Assembly (NCBI RefSeq): GCF_006352475.1
Contig: NZ_VCMZ01000001.1
Location: 2,604,001 to 2,668,000, forward strand
Direction of reading: 5' to 3'
Length of the DNA: 64,000 nucleotides
Origin: Acinetobacter pullicarnis
GTDB taxonomy: Bacteria; Pseudomonadota; Gammaproteobacteria; Pseudomonadales; Moraxellaceae
The first letter of the stretch is position 1. Each line of letters begins with the position of its first letter. Below the pieces are notes generated by a model. The model saw only the letters and a list, made by a program, of their open reading frames with translations, was not told where the DNA came from and did no database searches. Of the stretch, positions 49,481 to 59,071 are shown piece by piece. The translations under genes were made by a program, and so were the position numbers.

Positions 49481-49536
49481 AACTGTCAACCTATTTCAGG
49501 ACTAGACACATTATTATTTGATATTGATTGACTGTG

Positions 49537-50910
49537 CTATTGGCTTTTCCAAAGAATCGGCGATTTGGCCTGCTCTTCTTCATGATCAGGTCCCAGTGGA
49601 ATACCACTGCGATCACGCAGCGACAGTGTCGCCAATAAAGCAATGCAGGTCATCGTTGCCAAATAAATCGTAACCGACCAGGTTGTACCGGTCACACTCA
49701 CCAACCAGGTTCCAATCATTGGGGCAAATGCACCCCCTAAAATCGCCCCAAGCGCATATGAAATAGAGATTCCAGAGAATCGTACCGATGCGGGAAACAA
49801 TTCAGAATAAAATGCCGATTGAACGCCATAGGTGAGGCCAATTCCCAAAGCCAATAAACATAAACCCAAGGCAAGTAACGGAATACTGCCAGTATTCACC
49901 AATGGAAATAAAGCAAATACACCACCGAGCTGTACTGCCCAACCAATTAGATAGGTCTTTTTACGTCCAATATAATCAGAAATTGTTCCTGAAACAAAGG
50001 TACTGAATAACCAGACAAAGGAAGCGATGGTCACACAAATTAAAACAGGGGTTCGTGGAATAGCTAAAGGGCCATTCGGGTTGGTGGCATAACTTTGAAT
50101 GAATCCACCTGTGGTCATATAGCCACATGCACTGTTGCCGGCAAACACCAACGCGGCCAATAGCACCAAAAGTGAATGGTTTTTAAATAGCGCGCGAATA
50201 GGTGTTTTAGAAGCCGTTTTACGCTGTTTAATTTCTTCAAATACAGGGCTTTCATCAACGGTACGACGAATCCAATGCCCAACAAATAAAAGGACAATAC
50301 TGAACAAGAATGGAATGCGCCACCCCCACTCAACAAAGGCCTCTCCTGGTGTAATCACACCAGTCATCAATGCCAACATGGCCGATGCCAGAATAAGCCC
50401 GAGGGGTACGCCCATTTGTGGGAACGCACCAAAACGCCCGCGCTTATGTTTAGGTGCATGTTCGACAGCAAGTAACACAGCACCGCCCCACTCGCCCCCA
50501 GCGGCCAAGCCTTGCAATATCCGTAAAATCAATAATATGATTGGCGCAGCCACGCCAATACTGGCATAGGTCGGTAATAACCCAATACAGACAGTCGCCA
50601 AGCCCATCAATACCAGCGTCATCACCAAGACAATCCGACGACCATAGCGATCGCCTAAATAACCAGCAAGAAAAGCGCCCAATGGACGAAATAAAAAGCT
50701 AATCCCGACCGTGGCAAAAGCTAAAATTGTGCCAAGTGTGTTGCCTGCTGGTGCAAAAAACAGGTCTTTAAATACCAAACCAGCTGCGGCTGCATAAATA
50801 AAGAAGTCATACCATTCAACCGTGGTCCCAATGATGGTTGCATAGGCAACTTTCCGTTGTTCTCTGGTCATTTTATCGCTTGTTACTAAAACAGCGGCTT
50901 GTGTCGTCAT
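49537..50910 (-). CDS. MHS-family MFS transporter
   Basis: Metabolite:H+ symporter of 457 residues, about twelve helices. The MHS signature is clear: ATIIGTTVEWYDFFIYAAAAGLVF near residue 27, FLFRPLGAFLAGYLGDRYGRR near 74 and RILQGLAAGGEWGGAVLLAVEHAPKHKRG near 135. Members carry shikimate, alpha-ketoglutarate, proline or aromatic acids. It is upstream of the 4-hydroxyphenylacetate hydroxylase genes in the same direction, so 4-HPA is a reasonable guess. The IS lies 28 bases beyond its stop. Confidence 0.87.
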   Translation of the reverse strand: MTTQAAVLVTSDKMTREQRKVAYATIIGTTVEWYDFFIYAAAAGLVFKDLFFAPAGNTLGTILAFATVGISFLFRPLGAFLAGYLGDRYGRRIVLVMTLVLMGLATVCIGLLPTYASIGVAAPIILLILRILQGLAAGGEWGGAVLLAVEHAPKHKRGRFGAFPQMGVPLGLILASAMLALMTGVITPGEAFVEWGWRIPFLFSIVLLFVGHWIRRTVDESPVFEEIKQRKTASKTPIRALFKNHSLLVLLAALVFAGNSACGYMTTGGFIQSYATNPNGPLAIPRTPVLICVTIASFVWLFSTFVSGTISDYIGRKKTYLIGWAVQLGGVFALFPLVNTGSIPLLALGLCLLALGIGLTYGVQSAFYSELFPASVRFSGISISYALGAILGGAFAPMIGTWLVSVTGTTWSVTIYLATMTCIALLATLSLRDRSGIPLGPDHEEEQAKSPILWKSQ

Positions 50911-51467
50911 TCCCTTTTCCTCTTTTCAAGAAATTCCTTTCTCTAGCTATCCCACTGAGTTTTTCTTAAAGCTCAGGTTTTTTTTCAAGCACAATTTAAT
51001 TTTAAAGTAGCCACTAAACAAATAAGCGCTATCGTCAAAAGAAACTAATGAATATATTAACTAATGACTTAAAACTTGGAACTTGAATTACACATTATCC
51101 TTAGGCTACACATTGGACTTAATTTATTCGCGAATCTGTATCTTTAACAAACCAATTAATATTAATTATTTAACATATTAACTATAAATAAACAATAAAA
51201 TAATTTTAAGTTTTTTAAATTATAGGATTTTGAAATACTTAAATTAGAAGGAAAGCATTTCGAGTGGAGTTGATCATACAACGCTCCTTGCTTTTTCTAA
51301 GCAAGGAGCGTTGTGGAGCAGGTATTAGGCTTTGAATCCCTTAAAAAAGCCCGTCTCTTTGGAAAAGATGAGCCATATATGGCTTAAGAGCGGAGATTGG
51401 GTATTTCTAAAATTCAATGAAATTTGCATTCAGCCCTAAATCCCAAAGCTAAACAGGACTTAACTAC
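50911..51467. other. Long AT-rich gap, MHS gene / miaE
   Basis: 557 bases between two minus-strand genes. The part next to the MHS gene is very AT-rich and should hold its promoter; the part next to miaE holds a strong palindrome (51278-51314) and TCTCTTTGGAAAAGA (51353-51367), which echoes the hairpin core at 28124-28138. No gene is recognised. Confidence 0.5.
51278..51314. repeat. Strong intergenic hairpin without T run
   Basis: ACAACGCTCCTTGC (51278-51291) pairs exactly with 51301-51314, and two further T-A pairs leave a five-base loop. Neither side has a T tract, so it is not an ordinary terminator; it could be a mobile palindromic repeat or an RNA-processing site downstream of miaE. Confidence 0.65.
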
Positions 51468-52103
51468 CTAACTCGGTATCCCACTATGAAAACGGAACAG
51501 TGGATCTGGGCTTAAAATCAGATTTTTCTCAACCTCACGAATATGCTCAATGCGGCTTTGAATATCTTCTTCTGGGTCTTTCATTTTTGCGGTTTTTGCC
51601 ACATCTGCTGCCAAGGCCAAATAATCTTCAAAATGACGTGATTCCGACTTAAGCAAATAACGATAGTACTTGCCTAACTCTTCGTCGACCAAGGGGGCCA
51701 ATGCATAAAAACGCTCACAGGAGCGCGCCTCGACAAAGGCACCAATCACCAATACATCAATTAACGCTTCAGGTTCATAGGTACGGATTTCTTTTCTGAG
51801 TACACCGGCATAGCGCCCTGCACTGAGTGCTTCCCAAGCTTGACCACGTTTAGTCATCAGTTCCAGCACTTGTTCATAGTGCAGCATTTCCTCACGGACC
51901 AACTGTGCTAATTTAAGCTGTAAGTCGGTAAAGAAACTATAGCGAAACATCAGGTTCATCGCAGTGCCCGCTGCTTTTTTCTCGCAGTTGGCATGGTCTT
52001 GCATCAGCAAAGGTAAATTTTGTTGCGCAGCAGAAAGCCAAGCTTTTGGGGTTTCACATCCTAAAAAAGCCAGTACAGGCTGCATTAACTCATCGTAATT
52101 CAT
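51468..52103 (-). CDS. miaE: tRNA-(ms2io6A)-hydroxylase
   Basis: Non-haem diiron monooxygenase of 211 residues, ferritin-like. It hydroxylates the isopentenyl side chain of ms2i6A37 in tRNA. Iron-ligand helices include REEMLHYEQV near residue 70, GAFVEARSCERF near 125 and SESRHFEDY near 158 (Glu and His ligands). It is 10 bases after pdxJ and ends the minus-strand housekeeping run. Confidence 0.9.
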   Translation of the reverse strand: MNYDELMQPVLAFLGCETPKAWLSAAQQNLPLLMQDHANCEKKAAGTAMNLMFRYSFFTDLQLKLAQLVREEMLHYEQVLELMTKRGQAWEALSAGRYAGVLRKEIRTYEPEALIDVLVIGAFVEARSCERFYALAPLVDEELGKYYRYLLKSESRHFEDYLALAADVAKTAKMKDPEEDIQSRIEHIREVEKNLILSPDPLFRFHSGIPS

Positions 52104-52113
52104 GCATATAACC

Positions 52114-52842
52114 TTAGGCTGTCGCGGCTTGAATCGCAGCTTTCATATCTTTTACCGCTTGCTCTAAACCAACAAAGACGCTTTCAGCAATAATCGCATG
52201 ACCAATGTTCAACTCATAAATCTGCGGAATAGCAGCAATCGCGCCAACATTATCCAAGTTTAGACCATGCCCCGCATTCACCACTAAGCCCTTCTCCGCA
52301 GCATAGGCAACACCAGCAACAATACGCGCCAATTCATGCTGTTGTGCGGCGCTATTGCCTGCCTCAGCATAAGCACCAGTATGTAACTCAATAGTCGGTG
52401 CGCCACACGCTATCGCAGCATCAATTTGAGCAAAATCAGGATCAATGAATAATGATACATCACAACCGATTTGAGTCAGTGCTTGGGTTGCCGCCTTGAC
52501 ATGTTCAAAATGCGTGACAACATCCAAGCCACCTTCTGTGGTCAACTCTTCACGTTTTTCTGGTACAAAACAAACATGTTGTGGTCGAATTTCCTGTGCA
52601 AACGCCACCATTTCATCGGTAACTGCAATCTCTAAATTCATACGTGTGCCAAGTACAGGACGCATACGACGCACATCATCATCTTGGATATGGCGACGAT
52701 CTTCACGCAGATGCAAGGTAATCCCTTCGGCACCGGCTTGTTCGCAAACTAATGCTGCTTTGACTGGATCTGGATAAGTTGTACCACGTGCTTGACGTAA
52801 CGTCGCAACATGATCAATGTTCACACCAAGTAATGCGGCCAT
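52114..52842 (-). CDS. pdxJ: Pyridoxine 5'-phosphate synthase
   Basis: Final ring-closing enzyme of vitamin B6 synthesis, 242 residues. It joins 3-amino-2-oxopropyl phosphate and deoxyxylulose phosphate. Signatures: [18 protein letters not shown] at the N-terminus, HLREDRRHI near 47, ELHTGAYA near 150 and [11 protein letters not shown] near 190. GAGGAAA precedes the ATG. It follows recO by ten bases. Confidence 0.97.
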   Translation of the reverse strand: MAALLGVNIDHVATLRQARGTTYPDPVKAALVCEQAGAEGITLHLREDRRHIQDDDVRRMRPVLGTRMNLEIAVTDEMVAFAQEIRPQHVCFVPEKREELTTEGGLDVVTHFEHVKAATQALTQIGCDVSLFIDPDFAQIDAAIACGAPTIELHTGAYAEAGNSAAQQHELARIVAGVAYAAEKGLVVNAGHGLNLDNVGAIAAIPQIYELNIGHAIIAESVFVGLEQAVKDMKAAIQAATA

Positions 52843-52852
52843 TACATTTTCC

Positions 52853-53566
52853 TCATTCAGTTTTTTTTTGAAAATTTTGAATCCACAATTGACGACTTTT
52901 TAAAGGACGATCGCCCAATAAAGAACTAATCATCTGACGGTAGAGTCGGGTTAATAATTGTAGCTGTTCTGGGGTAAAATCCCCACTCTTTTCATAATCA
53001 TACATTGCTAAAATCTGCGCACCACTCAACTGCCCCGAAGCCCCCGCTGCAACAGGCAGAAACCCTTCATTCAAATGAAATTGATAAAACTGTTGCGCTT
53101 GAATCGGCTGTTGACGCGCGTCTGTGTCATATTCGATAGCATAGCCGAGTTCTTCTAGTAGCACATATTCAAATTGACGCAGAATTTGTTTTAAAAATAC
53201 ATTGGGCTGAGCATGATTTGCAAGATGTTGTAATTGCCCCAACGTTTCATGATATTGCTGAAAACTTGCTGGCATCGCCTCTTCAAGTGGGCAAAGGCGT
53301 AACAGAACTTCATTCAGATAAAAACCGGCAAAAAAGGCATCGCCAAAAAAGAATACCGGTTGATTAATAATTTCTAGTTTTGTGAAGTTTTTTAAATCAG
53401 ATTTGCCCGTGGCCTGTAAGGTAATGGGCTGATATTGCGGAGGGGGTGCTTGTCTTAAAATGCCATCAACACGTCCATACTCTTGAGTAAAAAGATGGAC
53501 GATATGACTGCGTTCACGATATTTACGGTGATGGATTAAATAACCATGCAACACTTCATTACGCAT
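52853..53566 (-). CDS. recO: DNA repair protein RecO
   Basis: Recombination mediator of 237 residues that loads RecA with RecR and anneals SSB-coated strands. An N-terminal OB-fold ([32 protein letters not shown]) is followed by an all-helical domain. Its place between era and pdxJ is the common gammaproteobacterial order, interrupted here by a small lipoprotein gene. Confidence 0.94.
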   Translation of the reverse strand: MRNEVLHGYLIHHRKYRERSHIVHLFTQEYGRVDGILRQAPPPQYQPITLQATGKSDLKNFTKLEIINQPVFFFGDAFFAGFYLNEVLLRLCPLEEAMPASFQQYHETLGQLQHLANHAQPNVFLKQILRQFEYVLLEELGYAIEYDTDARQQPIQAQQFYQFHLNEGFLPVAAGASGQLSGAQILAMYDYEKSGDFTPEQLQLLTRLYRQMISSLLGDRPLKSRQLWIQNFQKKTE

Positions 53567-53595
53567 ACTTGCGACACTCGATCAATGCTGCCCCC

Positions 53596-53763
53596 TTAAT
53601 CCTCGGTATCACCATCAGGAATCACAGCACCCACCACCATCGCCGTGCCCTTCACCACGCCTTTGGTGGTTTTATAGGCCACCTTGACTGGAACGGTTAC
53701 AACTTTATGAATACAGCCTTGCAGCATCAACATACTGCCAAGCAACAGCCATACTTTAAACAT
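53596..53763 (-). CDS. Small lipoprotein, 55 residues
   Basis: A short gene between era and recO. ATG 53763 has AGGA upstream and the stop is TAA 53596-53598. The peptide starts MFKVWLLLGSMLMLQGC, a signal sequence with lipobox LQGC (Cys17), followed by a basic, Val-rich body (VVTVPVKVAYKTTKGVVKG) and an acidic tail DGDTED. It fits the class of small conserved lipoproteins found in Acinetobacter. Spacing is 19 bases after era and 29 before recO, so it is probably co-transcribed. Function unknown. Confidence 0.8.
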   Translation of the reverse strand: MFKVWLLLGSMLMLQGCIHKVVTVPVKVAYKTTKGVVKGTAMVVGAVIPDGDTED

Positions 53764-53782
53764 GGTGGGTCGTTTCCTGTGT

Positions 53783-54817
53783 TTAGATATCGCTATAACC
53801 TAAGCTTTTCAATGCACGTTCATCATCAGACCAACCACCTTTGACTTTAACCCAAAGCGTTAGCATGATCTTTTGCTCAAACATTTTTTCCATATCGACT
53901 CGGGCATCCATACCAATACTTTTCAGCTTGCTGCCTTTGTCACCAATCACAATGGCTTTTTGACCATCACGCTCAACAAAAATCGTGGCATCAATATAGG
54001 TACATGCTGGCTTAGGACGACCTGTTTTTTCATTCACTGTCGCAGGTTCTGTTTTAAAGGACTCAATCTGAACCGTTAAATCATATGGAAGCTCTTCACC
54101 AAGTTGACGCATGATTTTTTCACGAATGATTTCACTGGCCAAGAAGCGCTCAGAACGGTCAGTCAACTGATCCAAAGCGTATAACGGTGGCTGGAAAGGT
54201 AAATATTTTTCAATCGCGTCACGTAGATGGTCTAAGTTTGAACCACGTAATGCTGAAACTGGAATAACCTCAGCAAAATTCATCAACTTGACGCGCTCTT
54301 GAAGAAGCGGCAATAAGCTTTTTTTATCTTCAAAAGTATCAATCTTGTTGATCACCAAAACCACTGGCATTTGTGCATTTTTGAGTTTTTCTAAAACTAA
54401 ATCATCATTCTGCGTCCATTTGTGCGCATCAATAACGAATAACACCAAGTTGACGTCACGCAAAGCCGAATGAGCTGCACGGTTCATCATTTTATTGATG
54501 GCTTTGACTTCTTTCTTGTGCATTCCTGGGGTATCCACAAAGACGGCCTGAGATTTTTCTCGGCTATCAATGCCCACGATTTTATGTCGTGTGGTTTGTG
54601 GTTTACGCGAGGTGATCGAAAGCTTCTGGCCCAAGATGTGATTCATCAAAGTTGATTTACCAACGTTTGGACGGCCAACGATGGCAACAAAACCACTTTT
54701 ATAATCAGCAGGAATCGTCATTTCTTGTGAACTAAAAAATTGATCAACGAGATTCTGCTCAGCAGCTACATCTTGATCATTGTTTTTTTGATCATTTTCG
54801 GTCGACATGAGGGTCAT
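53783..54817 (-). CDS. era: GTPase Era
   Basis: GTPase of 344 residues needed for 16S rRNA maturation and 30S assembly. G1 is GRPNVGKST (residues 48-56), G3 is DTPGMH and G4 is NKID; the C-terminal KH RNA-binding domain contains VIGDKGSKLKSIG. It has a roughly 36-residue acidic N-terminal extension compared with E. coli Era (301 residues). The ATG overlaps the rnc stop by four bases. Confidence 0.96.
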   Translation of the reverse strand: MTLMSTENDQKNNDQDVAAEQNLVDQFFSSQEMTIPADYKSGFVAIVGRPNVGKSTLMNHILGQKLSITSRKPQTTRHKIVGIDSREKSQAVFVDTPGMHKKEVKAINKMMNRAAHSALRDVNLVLFVIDAHKWTQNDDLVLEKLKNAQMPVVLVINKIDTFEDKKSLLPLLQERVKLMNFAEVIPVSALRGSNLDHLRDAIEKYLPFQPPLYALDQLTDRSERFLASEIIREKIMRQLGEELPYDLTVQIESFKTEPATVNEKTGRPKPACTYIDATIFVERDGQKAIVIGDKGSKLKSIGMDARVDMEKMFEQKIMLTLWVKVKGGWSDDERALKSLGYSDI

Positions 54818-55506
54818 TGCTCCAATAACTTTAAAATTTCCGCCGCAACAGCTTGTTCTGCAAAACGACGACTTGATCCCTCACCCTTTAATAACGGTAA
54901 GCCACGCACCGCGCATTCCACTTTAAAATGCTGGTTTGGTGCGTCACCTTGAATATCGACCACATCATAAACAGGGAGAGGTTGTTTACGTGCTTGCAGA
55001 TACTCTTGTAATCTGGATTTCGGGTCTTTGAGTTGATCTGTTGGTTCAATATGCTCTAAATACGGGATGTACCATTTTAATACGATCGGCTCTAACACCG
55101 TTAGATCATGACAATCGACATAAATAGCACCGATAATAGACTCAACGGTATCGGCAAGAATCGATTCACGATGATGTCCACCCGATTTAAGCTCACCTGA
55201 ACTTAGGATCAAACTCTGACTCAGTTTCAAATCATTTGCGATTTTACCAAGGGCTTCTTGTCGCACCAAAGTTGCACGCATACGGGTCAAACGCCCTTCA
55301 TTTTCATGCGGATAAGCATCGTAAAGATAATTAGCAATAATCATCCCCAGCAATGCATCACCTAAAAACTCAAGACGCTCATAATTATATTTATGGCTGA
55401 CGGATCGGTGGGTCAACGCGAGTTGCAGTAATTCCGGTTGTTTAAACTGATAACCAATACGACTGACAAGGCGTGGGTCACTTACTTTGAACTGGCCTTT
55501 GATCAA
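54814..55506 (-). CDS. rnc: Ribonuclease III
   Basis: Double-strand-specific endoribonuclease of 230 residues. I place the start at TTG 55506, with AGAAGAG about five bases upstream, because it gives the 230-residue length I recall for Acinetobacter RNase III; a GTG at 55539 would add eleven residues. The signature ERLEFLGDALLG (residues 43-54) and a C-terminal double-stranded-RNA-binding domain (LQEYLQARKQ to the end) are clear. era follows with a four-base overlap. A hairpin lies in its leader. Confidence 0.93.
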   Translation of the reverse strand: MIKGQFKVSDPRLVSRIGYQFKQPELLQLALTHRSVSHKYNYERLEFLGDALLGMIIANYLYDAYPHENEGRLTRMRATLVRQEALGKIANDLKLSQSLILSSGELKSGGHHRESILADTVESIIGAIYVDCHDLTVLEPIVLKWYIPYLEHIEPTDQLKDPKSRLQEYLQARKQPLPVYDVVDIQGDAPNQHFKVECAVRGLPLLKGEGSSRRFAEQAVAAEILKLLEQ

Positions 55507-55583
55507 AACTCTTCTCGAATATAAATACGAAATCGGCACCTTCTAAGCATCGTTACGCTAGAAAATACCATTAAAATTTCAAC

Positions 55584-55624
55584 CATCTGGTGCAACTTCT
55601 AACCAAGCAAAGGTGCACCAGATG
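55584..55624 (-). promoter_or_regulatory. Hairpin in the rnc leader
   Basis: CATCTGGTGCA (55584-55594) pairs perfectly with TGCACCAGATG (55614-55624) around 19 bases. It lies 78 bases before the rnc start. In E. coli, RNase III cuts a leader stem-loop in its own mRNA; this could act likewise. There is no T run, so it is not a terminator. Confidence 0.5.
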
Positions 55625-55947
55625 ATTGTGCTTTAAAACCATTTAATTGCACAGCACGCCTAAAAATATCTGCGCCCTCATCACTGAAGTCATTGCTATT
55701 TAACAGCGTACTTGTTCAATTTAAATCAGGATAAACCGCTTCAGCATCAAGATACTGACGTAAAAAACCTGATCTATTTACAACGGTTCCTATTGTACTT
55801 CAATTTGGAGGAAATTGAGATGCTCATTTCAATCACTTGGCAATACGCCCACTGATTTTCGTTGCGAAAGCTGCATTATCCTGCAAACCCAAACCGCATT
55901 CTCACAGCTCTTGCCCCAAATCAAACTCTTTGTATCGCGCAAACAAA

Positions 55948-55984
55948 GATTGAGTATGGGAAAGCATTTTCCACATACTCAATC
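55948..55984 (-). terminator. Terminator-like hairpin after lepB
   Basis: GATTGAGTATG pairs with CATACTCAATC, and after one mismatch GGAAA pairs with TTTCC over the loop GCAT. Leftwards it is followed by the T-rich TTTGTTTG. It is 31 bases beyond the lepB stop. Confidence 0.65.
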
Positions 55985-56014
55985 GGACGAACAACTTACT
56001 GGTGTGAAGTTAAA

Positions 56015-56869
56015 CTAGAGCGGCCCATTACGACTAAAACTTGGTAAATGGAAGCCTGGTTCTTTGTGCATCCAAATATAAACAGCATGACCAATCAAGT
56101 TTTGCTCAGGTACAAATCCCCAAAAACGGCTGTCTGAACTTTGATCACGGTTATCCCCCATGGCAAAGTAATGCCCGGCAGGAACAGTCACTTCCCACGA
56201 TTGTCCTTGGGAACGCTCAAAGCGATCATTCAGTTTAGCAACCGCTGGCAATTCTTCTCGGGTACGCGCATTTTGATAAGCCCCAATTAATGGGTTGACA
56301 CTTTCAAGGGTACGGGTTAAATGCGTATGCGTGCCGATGGTTTCATTGTGATAAATCGATTTCGGTGTATCTAAAATATCTTTTTCACGACTGAAATCTG
56401 TGACCGCTACTTGCTTAACTTTTTCACCATTAATGCTGAGCTGACCTTGATCATAAACCACATGATCACCCGGCACACCAATCACCCGTTTGATATAACT
56501 AATCTTTGGATTGTTTGGATAGCGGAACACAGCCACTTCACCACGTTGTGGTTCACCTACATCAATAATTTTCTTATTGATAATTGGCAGGCGCACACCA
56601 TACTGATATTTGTTCACTAAAATATAATCGCCAGTTTCTAAGGTCGGTACCATCGAATCTGACGGAATATTGAAGGGTTCAAATAAAAATGAACGCAACA
56701 CCAATACCACCGCCAGCACTGGCCAGAAATCATATGCCCATGTGATTATGACATTTTCTTGTCCCTTGCCTTTGGTCCTGCGTTGCTTAAAGACCAACTT
56801 ATCCAGCAACCAAATTAAGAAAAAGACTAAAGTCAGTGGAACGAGAATTAAATTAAAATCAAAATCCAT
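56015..56869 (-). CDS. lepB: Signal peptidase I
   Basis: Membrane-bound Ser/Lys protease of 284 residues that removes signal peptides. Two N-terminal membrane helices (about 5-25 and 45-63) precede the catalytic domain. Catalytic Ser72 lies in PSDSMVPTL and Lys127 in YIKRVIGVPGD; the final box MGDNRDQSSDSRFWG is present. It is 15 bases after lepA, as is usual. Confidence 0.96.
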   Translation of the reverse strand: MDFDFNLILVPLTLVFFLIWLLDKLVFKQRRTKGKGQENVIITWAYDFWPVLAVVLVLRSFLFEPFNIPSDSMVPTLETGDYILVNKYQYGVRLPIINKKIIDVGEPQRGEVAVFRYPNNPKISYIKRVIGVPGDHVVYDQGQLSINGEKVKQVAVTDFSREKDILDTPKSIYHNETIGTHTHLTRTLESVNPLIGAYQNARTREELPAVAKLNDRFERSQGQSWEVTVPAGHYFAMGDNRDQSSDSRFWGFVPEQNLIGHAVYIWMHKEPGFHLPSFSRNGPL

Positions 56870-56884
56870 AAGTCATATGCTCTC

Positions 56885-58705
56885 TTATTTTTTATCAACT
56901 TGTAAAACGGCTAAAAACGCCTCTTGTGGAATTTCTACACTGCCCACTTGCTTCATGCGTTTTTTACCTTCTTTTTGTTTAGAAAGTAATTTCTTCTTAC
57001 GTGACACGTCACCACCATAACACTTGGCAAGGACGTTTTTACGCATTGCTTTTACGGTTGAACGTGCAATGATTTGTGCACCAATCGCGGCTTGAATTGC
57101 CACATCAAACATTTGACGTGGAATCAATTCTTTCATTTTCTCAACCAGCGCAATACCACGATGACGTGCATCATTCTGGTGACAGATCATCGCCAAAGCA
57201 TCCACTTTTTCACTGTTAATTAACACATCCACTTTCACTAAAGATGAGCTTTCAAAACGCACAAAGTTATAATCGAGTGATGCAAAACCGCGTGAACATG
57301 ACTTAAGACGGTCAAAGAAATCCATCACCACTTCAGCCATTGGAATTTCAAAGCTGAGTGATACTTGGTTACCCAAGAATTTCATCTCTTTTTGTGTACC
57401 ACGACGCTCAATACACAAGGTCATGACATTACCCAAATACTCTTGTGGTACCAGAATATGACATTCTGCAATTGGTTCACGCAAATCTTCAACCGTTGAA
57501 CCTTCAGGCATTTTTGACGGACTGTCGATGTACTTGGTCACACCTGACTTCATCACGGCTTCATAAATCACCGTTGGTGCTGAAGTGATGATGTCTAAAT
57601 CGTACTCGCGCTCAAGACGCTCTTGTACGATTTCCATGTGTAACATGCCCAAGAAGCCACAACGGAAACCAAAGCCAAGCGCATCTGAACTTTCAGGCTC
57701 AAAGAAGAGTGCTGAGTCATTAATTTGGAGTTTGTGCAAGGCTTCGCGGAATGGCTCAAAGTCACTGGCATCAATTGGGAATAAACCTGCATAAACCTGC
57801 GGTTTCACCTTTTTAAAACCAGGTAAAATCTCCACATCAGGCGTAGAAGATAACGTAATGGTATCGCCCACTGGCGCACCAAAAATATCTTTAATCCCTG
57901 CAATCACAAAACCAACTTCACCCGCTTCAAGCATGCCGGTTTCAGTGTGTTTTGGATTAAAAATACCAACTGAAGTAATAATATGGGTTTGGCCAGTCGA
58001 CTTGATCAACATTTTGTCGCCCTTACGGACACGACCTTGTTTGATCCGAACCAAAGAAACCACGCCTAAATAGTTATCAAACCAAGAGTCAACAATCAAC
58101 GCTTGTAATGGTGCGTCACGATCACCTTCAGGTGCTGGAATCACATTGACCAGGGTTTCAAGAACACCCTCAACACCTAAGCCTGTTTTCGCCGAACATG
58201 TCGGTGCATCCGTCGCTTCAATGCCAATAATTTCTTCAATTTCATGAATCACGCGCTCAGGTTCTGCTTGCGGTAAATCAATTTTATTGAGGATCGGAAG
58301 TACTTCAAGACCTTGCTCAATCGCGGTATAGCAGTTCGCAACAGACTGTGCTTCAACACCTTGTGCAGCATCAACCACCAACAATGCGCCTTCACAAGCT
58401 GCAAGTGAACGTGATACTTCATAAGAAAAGTCAACGTGCCCTGGCGTATCAATGAAGTTCAGTTGATATTCTTCGCCATTGGGATGGGTATAGTACAAGG
58501 TGACTGATGTGGCTTTAATGGTAATACCACGTTCGCGTTCAAGCTCCATTGAGTCAAGGACTTGTGCTTGCATTTCACGTGCTTGCAGACCACCACACAT
58601 TTGAATAAAGCGGTCAGCCAAAGTCGACTTACCGTGGTCAATATGCGCAATAATAGAAAAGTTACGTATGTTCCTGATATCTACAGATTTTTTAGCCACT
58701 GCCAT
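56885..58705 (-). CDS. lepA: Elongation factor 4 (LepA)
   Basis: Ribosome-associated GTPase of 606 residues. G1 [14 protein letters not shown]3 DTPGHVDF and G4 NKIDLP are visible in the N-terminal third; the family-specific C-terminal domain contains [26 protein letters not shown]. It acts during translation initiation or back-translocation. First gene of the lepA-lepB pair. The upstream 366-base gap should hold the promoter. Confidence 0.97.
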   Translation of the reverse strand: MAVAKKSVDIRNIRNFSIIAHIDHGKSTLADRFIQMCGGLQAREMQAQVLDSMELERERGITIKATSVTLYYTHPNGEEYQLNFIDTPGHVDFSYEVSRSLAACEGALLVVDAAQGVEAQSVANCYTAIEQGLEVLPILNKIDLPQAEPERVIHEIEEIIGIEATDAPTCSAKTGLGVEGVLETLVNVIPAPEGDRDAPLQALIVDSWFDNYLGVVSLVRIKQGRVRKGDKMLIKSTGQTHIITSVGIFNPKHTETGMLEAGEVGFVIAGIKDIFGAPVGDTITLSSTPDVEILPGFKKVKPQVYAGLFPIDASDFEPFREALHKLQINDSALFFEPESSDALGFGFRCGFLGMLHMEIVQERLEREYDLDIITSAPTVIYEAVMKSGVTKYIDSPSKMPEGSTVEDLREPIAECHILVPQEYLGNVMTLCIERRGTQKEMKFLGNQVSLSFEIPMAEVVMDFFDRLKSCSRGFASLDYNFVRFESSSLVKVDVLINSEKVDALAMICHQNDARHRGIALVEKMKELIPRQMFDVAIQAAIGAQIIARSTVKAMRKNVLAKCYGGDVSRKKKLLSKQKEGKKRMKQVGSVEIPQEAFLAVLQVDKK

Positions 58706-59071
58706 AAATTACTCTAAAAATATGTACACAATCATGTACTCAAGATCAAAAGTACTCATGACGTGTAAAAAAATAAATATCCAATTTGTCGCACAGTATA
58801 AGCAGATAACCGTTAAAAATATAGTAACTGACCACATATAGTTCGCATCAGTTCCACCGGCTTTAGCCAGTAGAACTGATGCGATTCGTTGACATATTCC
58901 CCAAGCAGATCAAAGTTGCTGCTGTTTCTGCAACAGGATCTTAATATGTTGGGTTAAGTTGGCGATGACGGTTTAGAACTTGTCCTCTCCCTCTGCTTCA
59001 CTTAAATTTTATGTTGGCATGAGGCGCAACATTTTCAATCGTCTTGCGCTGAGCAAAGTAATAGGCGCATA
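58706..59071. other. Gap between methyltransferase and lepA, with a hairpin
   Basis: 366 bases. CGCATCAGTTC (58844-58854) pairs exactly with GAACTGATGCG (58873-58883), with an inner GGC/GCC. There is no T run, so its role is unclear. I see no gene or other signal. Confidence 0.5.

Larger units (their letters stand above)
48166..49508 (+). mobile_element. Complete IS3-family insertion sequence
   Basis: A 1343-base element. Terminal inverted repeats start TGTC, share AATAGGTTGACA and match at about 21 of 25 positions. The flanking trinucleotide CAT occurs on both sides (48163-48165 and 49509-49511), a three-base target duplication. Two overlapping frames encode the usual OrfA/OrfB transposase. 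Everything looks intact, so it may be active or recently inserted. Its transcription is opposite to the interrupted operon. I cannot name the ISfinder entry. Confidence 0.92.
55507..56014. other. lepB-rnc gap
   Basis: 508 bases without a supported gene. Other gammaproteobacteria often have a DUF4845 gene here, but none is seen on either strand. It holds a terminator-like hairpin next to lepB and a second hairpin in the rnc leader. Confidence 0.55.

Noticed and set aside
48217..49482. Treating the two IS frames as separate active proteins.
   Set aside because: The overlap, slip-like GAAAAAG and family knowledge point to one frameshift fusion; both frames are listed only as parts of the element.
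55815..56018. 67-codon plus-strand frame beginning TTG, and an 11-codon ATG frame behind GGAGG, in the lepB-rnc gap.
   Set aside because: The first lacks a good start and resembles nothing; the second could be chance, since nothing useful follows on that strand.
58844..58883. Hairpin upstream of lepA as terminator of the methyltransferase gene.
   Set aside because: No T run on either side and 190 bases from the stop codon.
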